A stretch of DNA of 64,000 nt, from NCBI RefSeq assembly GCF_003260015.1, contig NZ_QCXS01000002.1, positions 62,001-126,000 on the forward strand. Direction: 5' to 3'. The position numbers and the translations under genes are program-made. Under the pieces are notes generated by a model. That model was not told where the DNA came from and did no database searches. It saw only the letters and a list, made by a program, of their open reading frames with translations. Origin of the DNA: Nakamurella deserti (GTDB taxonomy: Bacteria > Actinomycetota > Actinomycetes > Mycobacteriales > Nakamurellaceae). Positions 58,092-64,000 of the stretch are shown here, one piece after another (position 1 is the first letter of the stretch; every line of letters begins with the position of its first letter).

Positions 58092-59125
58092 ACCACCCCG
58101 CCAGCTCCGTCCCCCAGCGGCGAGCCGCGGACGGCCGATCCCGCCGCCCGTCCCGCCCGGTTCCGCCGGTCGGTCCCGCGTCGGTCGCCGGCACGGTGAC
58201 GACGACCGCCCGACCGGACCGGGACACCGGCGCCCCCACCGGCTTCCTCCCGGACGCGCTCCGCGGGCCCGATCCCCGGCCGGGCCGCGGCCGGACCGGT
58301 GGACCGCACCCGTCGGGTGTGCGGCCGTCGGCGGCCGAGGCCGCCCGGCTGCGCCGCTCCCGCCGCAACGCCAAGATGGCCACCACCCTGCGCGGTGGGG
58401 CGCCGGTCGAGCAGCGCCGGTTGACCTCCCGCCAGATCCCCTTCGTGGCGGTCCTCGTCGGACTGCTCGGTGCCGGGCTGGCGGGGGTCCTGTGGCTGAA
58501 CACGCTGACCGACGAAGCCGGCATCCGTACCAATCAGGCGACGTCGAAGGCCGCCGCCCAGCAGCTGCAGATCGAGGCGCTGGAGAGCGACATCGCGGTC
58601 AGGAGCGCCACCCCGGCCATCGCCGCAGCCGCCCGCGCGCTCGGTCTGGTGCCGGCCGGGGATGCCGCCATCCTGGTCGTGCCGACCGACGGTGGCGCCG
58701 CCACGGTCGTCGGTGAGCCGAAGCCGGTGCCGGATCCGGTCGCCGAGGCCGCGGCTGCTCAGGCCGCCGCCGCCGCCGCGCAGCAGCAGGCTGACGCCGC
58801 CGCCGCCGCGGCCGCCGCCGCGGCCGCCGCTCAACAGCAGCAGCAGGCCGATACCGCCGCCGCCCAGCAGCAAGCCGACGCCGCCGCCGCCGCCCAGCAG
58901 CAGGCCGACGCCGCCGCCCAGCAACAGGCCGACGCTGCCGCCCAGCAACAGGCCGACGCTGCCGCCGCCCAGCAGCAGGCCGACGCCGCCGCCCAGCAGC
59001 AAGCCGACGCCGATGCCGCAGCCGCGCAACCGGCCGCTGCCGCGCAGCCCGTCACCCCGACCACCGACCCGGCCGCGGCCGGTGTCCCCACCGATGCCGC
59101 CACGACCTCTGGAGCAGCCGGATGA
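58088..59125 (+). CDS. ftsL: FtsL-like division protein with long Ala/Gln repeat tail
   Basis: 345 aa from GTG 58088, overlapping the rsmH stop. A 115-residue Arg/Pro-rich cytoplasmic part, one TM (about 117-140, [20 protein letters not shown]), then a short helical periplasmic part ([33 protein letters not shown]) as expected for FtsL/DivIC. From about 216 to 325 the chain is almost only A, Q and D, with repeated AQQQADA blocks; this is far longer than in usual FtsL. Likely helical or disordered, in the periplasm. The position between rsmH and ftsI supports the name; the overlap ATGA couples it to ftsI. Confidence 0.85.
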   Translation: MNHPASSVPQRRAADGRSRRPSRPVPPVGPASVAGTVTTTARPDRDTGAPTGFLPDALRGPDPRPGRGRTGGPHPSGVRPSAAEAARLRRSRRNAKMATTLRGGAPVEQRRLTSRQIPFVAVLVGLLGAGLAGVLWLNTLTDEAGIRTNQATSKAAAQQLQIEALESDIAVRSATPAIAAAARALGLVPAGDAAILVVPTDGGAATVVGEPKPVPDPVAEAAAAQAAAAAAQQQADAAAAAAAAAAAAQQQQQADTAAAQQQADAAAAAQQQADAAAQQQADAAAQQQADAAAAQQQADAAAQQQADADAAAAQPAAAAQPVTPTTDPAAAGVPTDAATTSGAAG

Positions 59126-61410
59126 AGCGTCTCCACCGATCCGGACCCGCGCAGCCGGCGGGACCCGCGGCCGCCGACGGCACCGGCCGGACAACGGCCG
59201 ACCGCACCCGCGCCGGCGCCGGCGCCGGCTCCGTCCGGTTGAACCGCTCGCACGGCTCCGGGTCCACCCGCGCCGACCGCGACGCGCGATCCGCCGGCCG
59301 CCGTACCCCCGCCGGCGACTGGGCCGACGTCGCACCGCGGCGCGCCACCGGCCGACCCGCCACCGGCCGCCGGGCCGTCGGCGCGCCCGTCGACGACCGG
59401 GACGTCCGCCGCGGCGACGTCGACGCCCCGCGACGCGGCGGCTCAGGACGCGGCCCCGAGGACACCCGGCCACCGTCGCAGCTCGACCGCGACGAGTACC
59501 GCGGCCGCCGTCCCGGCGCGACCATGTACGCCCGCACCACCGCTCTCCCGCAGCCGACGCCGAAGGCCGCGCAGCGACCGCCGAAGAACGCCGCGAAATC
59601 CGTGCGCGGCCGCCGCTCCCGTCCGATGCGCCAGGCGCCCGGTCGGCCGGACAACCGGATCAAGGCCGTCCTCGTCGCGTTGCTGGTGATGCTGCTCGTC
59701 GCGGTGGTCAAGCTGACCTTCATCCAGGGGTGGTCGGCCACGGCGTACGCCGAGAAGGCGTTCGACCAGCGCACCCGTGAGACCACCGTGGTGGCCGAGC
59801 GCGGCACCATCAGCGACCGCAACGGCACCCCGCTGGCCTTCACCGTCGAAGGCAAGGCGATCGCCGGCCGGCCGTACCTGTTCGTCAACGACGAGGAGCG
59901 TCAGAAGGTGGTCGACGCGCTGGTCGCCGCCTTCGGCGCGCGGGTCGACGCCGTCGAACTCATGGCGCAGCTGAAGTCCGACGACGAGTACGTCTACCTG
60001 GTCCGTGGGCTGATGCCCGCCGAGGCCGACAAGGCGATGGCGGTCATCACGCCGATCCTGGCGTCCTACAAGTCGCAGCTGGATCCGAAGTACGCCGGTC
60101 ACGAGATCGACGGCGTGGCCACCGAACCGCAGCAGCTGCGCGAGTACCCCGACGGTGGTGTCTACAAGCCGGTCGTCGGCAACACGTCCAGCTGGGACGG
60201 CGACGGCACCATGGGCATCGAGAACCGTTTCAACTCGTTGCTGGCCGGTACCGACGGCAAGCGCACGGTCGAGGTGTCGCCGAGCGGTGTCATCCCCGGC
60301 AGCGCCCAGATCCTCGAGGCCGCCGTCGACGGTTCCGACCTCACCGTGACGCTGGACGCGGACCTGCAGTACAGCGTCACGCAGATGCTGCAGTCCTACG
60401 TCGACCAGACCGGCGCCAAGCGCGGGATGGCCGAGGTGCAGGACGTGCAGACCGGTGAGATCTACTCGCTGGCCACCTACGAGCCCGGGGTCGACGCCGG
60501 TGCGCAGTCCAACATCGCGGTCAGCGCGCCCTTCGAGCCCGGCTCGGTCAACAAGGTGGTCACCTTCGCCGCCGCGCTCGAGGCCGGCCTGATCACGCCC
60601 ACCTCGGTGTCCAGCGTCGACGGCGAGATCCAGATGGGCGGCAGCACCATCCACGACGCCTGGGAGCACGGCCCGATCGACATGACCGCGACCGGCATCC
60701 TGGCCAAGTCGTCCAACGTCGGCACCCTGCAGATCGCCCAGCAGCTGGGCCCGGACGCGTTCGCCGCCGAGCTGAACAAGATGGGTCTCGGCCAGAAGAC
60801 CGGGATCGAGCTGTCCGGTGAGTCGCCCGGCGTGGTGCCCGACCAGGAGCAGTGGTCGTCGACCTCGTTCGCGAACCTGCCGATCGGGCAGGGTCTGTCG
60901 ATGACGCTGGTGCAGATGGCCTCGATGTACCAGGCGATCGGCAACGGCGGGGTCAAGCTGCCGCCGACGCTGGTCAAGGGCACCACCACCGACGGCAGCT
61001 ACACGCCCGCCGCACCCGCGGCCGGCACCCCGGTGATGAGCGGCGAGACCGCGGACACCCTGGTCGACATGCTGCGGGGAACCACCCAGGACGGCGACGT
61101 CGCCCACCGCGGTACGGCGGCGGCGGCGGCCATCACCGGCTACCAGGTGGCGGCCAAGACCGGCACCGCGCAGCAGGTCGACCCGACCACCAACGACTAC
61201 TCCAAGACGATGTTCAACTCGACCATCGCCGGCCTGGTGCCCGCCGACAACCCGCGCTTCGTGGTGGCGATCATGCTCGACGCACCGCAGGGCGGGAAGA
61301 ACGCGGTGCCGCTGTTCCACGACATCGCCGCGTACGCCATGCGTGCGTTCGACGTCGCGCCGTCGGCGGAACCGGCCCCGGTGTACGACCTGTACGTCCC
61401 CGGACAGTGA
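59122..61410 (+). CDS. ftsI: Septal peptidoglycan transpeptidase FtsI (PBP3)
   Basis: 762 aa. An unusually long Arg/Pro/Gly-rich cytoplasmic N-terminus (about 178 residues), one TM (about 180-198), a pedestal domain (RGTISDRNGTPLAF) and the penicillin-binding domain: SxxK Ser475-Lys478 (PGSVNK), SxN Ser530-Ser531-Asn532 and KTG 679-681 (AAKTGTAQ). Crosslinks septal peptidoglycan with FtsW. Starts inside the ftsL stop codon. Confidence 0.96.
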   Translation: MKRLHRSGPAQPAGPAAADGTGRTTADRTRAGAGAGSVRLNRSHGSGSTRADRDARSAGRRTPAGDWADVAPRRATGRPATGRRAVGAPVDDRDVRRGDVDAPRRGGSGRGPEDTRPPSQLDRDEYRGRRPGATMYARTTALPQPTPKAAQRPPKNAAKSVRGRRSRPMRQAPGRPDNRIKAVLVALLVMLLVAVVKLTFIQGWSATAYAEKAFDQRTRETTVVAERGTISDRNGTPLAFTVEGKAIAGRPYLFVNDEERQKVVDALVAAFGARVDAVELMAQLKSDDEYVYLVRGLMPAEADKAMAVITPILASYKSQLDPKYAGHEIDGVATEPQQLREYPDGGVYKPVVGNTSSWDGDGTMGIENRFNSLLAGTDGKRTVEVSPSGVIPGSAQILEAAVDGSDLTVTLDADLQYSVTQMLQSYVDQTGAKRGMAEVQDVQTGEIYSLATYEPGVDAGAQSNIAVSAPFEPGSVNKVVTFAAALEAGLITPTSVSSVDGEIQMGGSTIHDAWEHGPIDMTATGILAKSSNVGTLQIAQQLGPDAFAAELNKMGLGQKTGIELSGESPGVVPDQEQWSSTSFANLPIGQGLSMTLVQMASMYQAIGNGGVKLPPTLVKGTTTDGSYTPAAPAAGTPVMSGETADTLVDMLRGTTQDGDVAHRGTAAAAAITGYQVAAKTGTAQQVDPTTNDYSKTMFNSTIAGLVPADNPRFVVAIMLDAPQGGKNAVPLFHDIAAYAMRAFDVAPSAEPAPVYDLYVPGQ

Positions 61411-61454
61411 CGGCGACGACGGTCTCGATGGCGGGCGACGGCCCGTCCCGCGGG

Positions 61455-61460
61455 TAGGTT
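61455..61460 (+). promoter_or_regulatory. Leaderless -10 element TAGGTT before murE
   Basis: TAGGTT followed by 7 nt and GTG 61468. It would give an internal, leaderless transcript for murE-murF within the dcw cluster. Confidence 0.55.
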
Positions 61461-61467
61461 CTCACCC

Positions 61468-63225
61468 GTGTCGAGCAGCCCGAGCCCCCGTCCCGCCCGT
61501 TCGGTACCGCAGTCGCTGGTGCGGCTGGCCGACCTCGCGGGGGCCCGCCTGGAGTTCCTGCGGCCGGCCACCGACGAGGCCGGCCACGAGCTGCCGGACG
61601 GTGCCGACGTGACCGTCACCGGCATCACGCTGCGGTCGGGGGACGTCCAGCCGGGCGACCTGTTCGCCGCTCTCCCCGGTGGCCGCAGCCACGGAGCGAG
61701 CGCGGTCGCCGCGGCTGTCGGGGCGGGCGCGGTGGCGATGCTGACCGACCCGGCCGGGGCCGCGCTGGCGCGGGAGGCCGCGCCCGAGCTGACCCTGCCG
61801 CTGCTGGTCGTGGACGAGCCGCGTCCGGTGCTGGGGGAGCTGGCCGCCGAGCTCTACGGCCGGCCCAGCGAGTCGCTGCTCGTCATCGGGATCACCGGGA
61901 CGTCGGGCAAGACCACGACGAGCTACCTCGTCGAGGCCGGGCTGGTGGCCAACGGGCTGCGGACCGGCGTCATCGGCACCGTGGAGACCCGGATCGGCGC
62001 CGACGTGCTGCCCAGCGCCTTCACCACCCCTGAGGCGCCCGACCTGCAGGCGCTGCTGGCCGTCATGGTCGAGCGCGGGGTGCAGGCGGTGGCCATGGAG
62101 GTGTCGTCGCACGCACTGGCCCTGCACCGGGTCGGTGCGGTGCGCTTCGCGGTCGGCGCGTTCACCAACCTGTCGCAGGACCACCTCGACTTCCACGCCG
62201 ACATCGACGACTACTTCCGGACCAAGGCGCAGTTGTTCGACGGCCGCGCCGCCGCCGGCGTGGTGGACGTGGACGGCGAGTACGGGCGGCGCCTCGCCGC
62301 CGAGCACCCCGAGGTCGCCACGGTCGCGGCGTTCAGCGGCGCGGCCGCCGACTGGACCGTCACCGACCTCACCATCGGCGCGGCCGGGATCACCAACTTC
62401 ACCGTGCACGCCCCGGCCGCCGACATCCCGGTCGCGCTGGAGCTCCCGGGCTCGTTCAACGTCTCCAACGCGGTGCTCGCGCTGGCCTGCATCGCCGCCG
62501 CCGGCCTCGACCCGCTGCTCGCCGCGCCGACGCTGACGTCGGTGGTCGTGCCGGGCCGGATGCAGAGCGTCGACCACGGGCAGCCGTTCCTCGCGGTCGT
62601 CGACTACGCCCACAAGCCGGCGGCGCTCACCGCGGTCCTCACGGCGCTGCGGCCCGACACCACCGGCCGGATCGTGCTGGTGATCGGCGCCGGCGGCGAC
62701 CGCGACCGCGGCAAACGCGCGCTGATGGGGGCCGCCGCGGTCACCGGGGCGGACATCGTCGTGGTCACCGACGACAACCCACGCACCGAGGACCCGGCCG
62801 CCATCCGGGCCGAGATCCTCGCCGGGATCGCGGGCGTCGCGCACACCGCGACGGTGCACGAGATCGGCGACCGGCGGGCGGCGATCCGCGCCGCGGTCGA
62901 CGCCGCCGGCCCCGGGGACACCGTCGTCATCGCCGGCAAGGGGCACGAACAGGGCCAGTACGTCGGCGATACGGTCATCCCGTTCTCCGACGTCGACGAA
63001 CTGACCGACGCGCTGCACGCCCGGGCCGCCGCGCCGACCGCCGATCCGGCCGCCGCGCCGGCCGCCGCGTCGACCGCCGATCCGGCCGCTGCGCCGACCG
63101 CCGACCCGGCCGGCGCGCCGACCGCCGACTTGGCCGCCGCACCGACCGCCGCGCCGACCGCCGACCGAGCCGCCGCGCGATCCGCCGACCCGGCCGCCGC
63201 CCTCCCGGAAGGAACCACCCCGTGA
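61468..63225 (+). CDS. murE: UDP-MurNAc-tripeptide synthetase MurE (meso-diaminopimelate type)
   Basis: 585 aa. Adds meso-Dap to UDP-MurNAc-dipeptide. ATP loop GITGTSGKTTTSY (141-153), TTPEAPDLQ, EVSSHALAL, NLSQDHLDFH and, decisive for substrate, DNPR (436-439), which marks meso-Dap rather than Lys. IAGKGHEQGQ near the end. Residues 518-585 are an extra tail of near-repeats APTADPAA, encoded by a 24-bp repeated sequence; no such tail is expected in MurE. The GTGA overlap joins it to murF. Confidence 0.95.
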   Translation: MSSSPSPRPARSVPQSLVRLADLAGARLEFLRPATDEAGHELPDGADVTVTGITLRSGDVQPGDLFAALPGGRSHGASAVAAAVGAGAVAMLTDPAGAALAREAAPELTLPLLVVDEPRPVLGELAAELYGRPSESLLVIGITGTSGKTTTSYLVEAGLVANGLRTGVIGTVETRIGADVLPSAFTTPEAPDLQALLAVMVERGVQAVAMEVSSHALALHRVGAVRFAVGAFTNLSQDHLDFHADIDDYFRTKAQLFDGRAAAGVVDVDGEYGRRLAAEHPEVATVAAFSGAAADWTVTDLTIGAAGITNFTVHAPAADIPVALELPGSFNVSNAVLALACIAAAGLDPLLAAPTLTSVVVPGRMQSVDHGQPFLAVVDYAHKPAALTAVLTALRPDTTGRIVLVIGAGGDRDRGKRALMGAAAVTGADIVVVTDDNPRTEDPAAIRAEILAGIAGVAHTATVHEIGDRRAAIRAAVDAAGPGDTVVIAGKGHEQGQYVGDTVIPFSDVDELTDALHARAAAPTADPAAAPAAASTADPAAAPTADPAGAPTADLAAAPTAAPTADRAAARSADPAAALPEGTTP

Positions 63226-64000
63226 AGCCGATGACCGTGGACGAGGTGGCCGCGGCCGTCGGGCTGCCTCCGGTGGGCTCCGAGGCGCTGGTCACCTCGG
63301 TCGAGTTCGACAGCCGCAAGGTGGGTCCGGGCACGCTGTTCCTGGCGCTCGTCGGGGAGTCGGTCGACGGGCACCGCTTCGCCGCCGCCGCGCAGGCCGC
63401 GGGCGCGGTCGCCGTCCTCGGTTCCGCCGACGTCGACGCGACCATCCCGCTGCTGCGCGTGCCCGACCCGCTGGCCGCGCTCGCCGGCCTGGCCACCGTC
63501 TCCGCGCGGGCGCTGATCGCCGACGGCCTCCGGGTGATCGGGGTCACCGGGTCCGCCGGCAAGACCTCGACCAAGGACCTGCTCGCCGCCGTCGCCGCGG
63601 CGGCGGGGGAGACGATCGCGCCGCCGGAGTCGTTCAACAACGAGCTCGGCCACCCCTACACCGTCCTGCGGGCGACCGAGGACACGAAATACCTGGTCCT
63701 GGAGCTGTCGGCCCGCGGCGTGGGTCACATCGCGATGCTCACGACCATCGCGCCGCCGGCCATCGGAGTGGTGCTCAACGTGGGCACCGCCCATCTCGGC
63801 GAGTTCGGCTCGGTCGACGCCATCGCCACCGCCAAGGGCGAGCTGGTCGAGGCGCTCCCCGACGGCGCCGACGGCGGGGTGGCCGTGCTCAACGCCGACG
63901 ACGGGCGGGTCGCCGCCATGAGCGGCCGCACCCTCGCCCGGGTGGTCACCTACGGCACCAGTGCCGACGCCGACGTCCGCGCCGAGGACATCGAGGAGGA
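63222..64000 (+). CDS. murF: UDP-MurNAc-tripeptide--D-Ala-D-Ala ligase MurF (cut by window edge)
   Basis: The first 259 codons from GTG 63222, which overlaps the murE stop; GGAAGGA precedes it. MTVDEVAAAVGLP, SVEFDSRKVGPGTLFLAL, ATP loop VIGVTGSAGKTSTKD (105-119), ESFNNELGHPYTVL and LNVGTAHLGEFGSVDAIA identify MurF. Adds D-Ala-D-Ala to complete the pentapeptide precursor. The frame is open to the last base; the C-terminal half lies outside the window. Confidence 0.95.
   Translation, partial: MKPMTVDEVAAAVGLPPVGSEALVTSVEFDSRKVGPGTLFLALVGESVDGHRFAAAAQAAGAVAVLGSADVDATIPLLRVPDPLAALAGLATVSARALIADGLRVIGVTGSAGKTSTKDLLAAVAAAAGETIAPPESFNNELGHPYTVLRATEDTKYLVLELSARGVGHIAMLTTIAPPAIGVVLNVGTAHLGEFGSVDAIATAKGELVEALPDGADGGVAVLNADDGRVAAMSGRTLARVVTYGTSADADVRAEDIEE

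Overview
High-GC actinobacterial chromosome (Actinomycetota) with no rRNA, tRNA, IS element, prophage or CRISPR visible. Gene order matches three conserved actinobacterial neighbourhoods: the pgsA-sbp-gcvH-garA-ftsR-gcvP block (Rv1822-Rv1832-like in Mycobacterium), the pspA-pspM-DUF3046-recA-recX / gluABCD / miaB-miaA-dapF-hflX / lexA-LysM-nrdR block, and the start of the dcw division and cell-wall cluster (moxR-DUF58-tgpA, mraZ, rsmH, ftsL, ftsI, murE, murF). A mcp-cheW-cheA set at the left edge points to a motile or taxis-capable lineage such as Nakamurella or Geodermatophilales relatives; that placement is inference.

Layout. 1-2551: chemotaxis genes (-), with cheA cut by the window edge. 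2600-6300: repeat-rich DNA around an unusual DUF429 plus pterin-dehydratase ORF and a small Cys-rich protein. 6307-10570: old-yellow-enzyme reductase, galU, pabB-like gene, NUDIX hydrolase. 10629-19614: phospholipid synthase, DUF881/sbp membrane set, glycine cleavage genes, garA and two MerR regulators. 19779-25443: binding-protein-like gene, Psp envelope-stress pair, recA/recX. 25784-31790: RNase Y and the convergent glutamate ABC transporter. 32149-43430: miaB, a P-loop kinase, DUF349, miaA, dapF, hflX, tatA, lexA, LysM protein, nrdR. 43521-49583: DUF885, GNAT, HEPN, dinB, DUF3040. 50901-55695: tgpA, DUF58 and moxR. 56298-64000: mraZ to murF, with murF cut by the right edge.

Regulation that can be read: LexA-type boxes at recA and in the divergent lexA/LysM interval; 10-bp-phased TGGG motifs of a MraZ operator before mraZ; three tandem CUUCCCC-loop hairpins (mraW RNA type) before rsmH; and many genes whose start codon lies 6-8 nt after a TANNNT -10 element, implying leaderless mRNAs.

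Most unusual signal: several genes carry tandem repeat arrays in the intergenic space just after their stop codons, and the repeat unit is a copy of that gene's own 3' end, including the stop-codon position (often TGA in the gene and CGA in copies). This is seen at tgpA (14 units of about 79 bp continuing in phase into the gene), the DUF429-dehydratase gene, miaB, the GNAT gene, mraZ and gluD. Unit sequences are unrelated between loci, so it looks like a local process acting on gene ends rather than one dispersed element. FtsL and MurE also end in in-frame low-complexity repeat tails.
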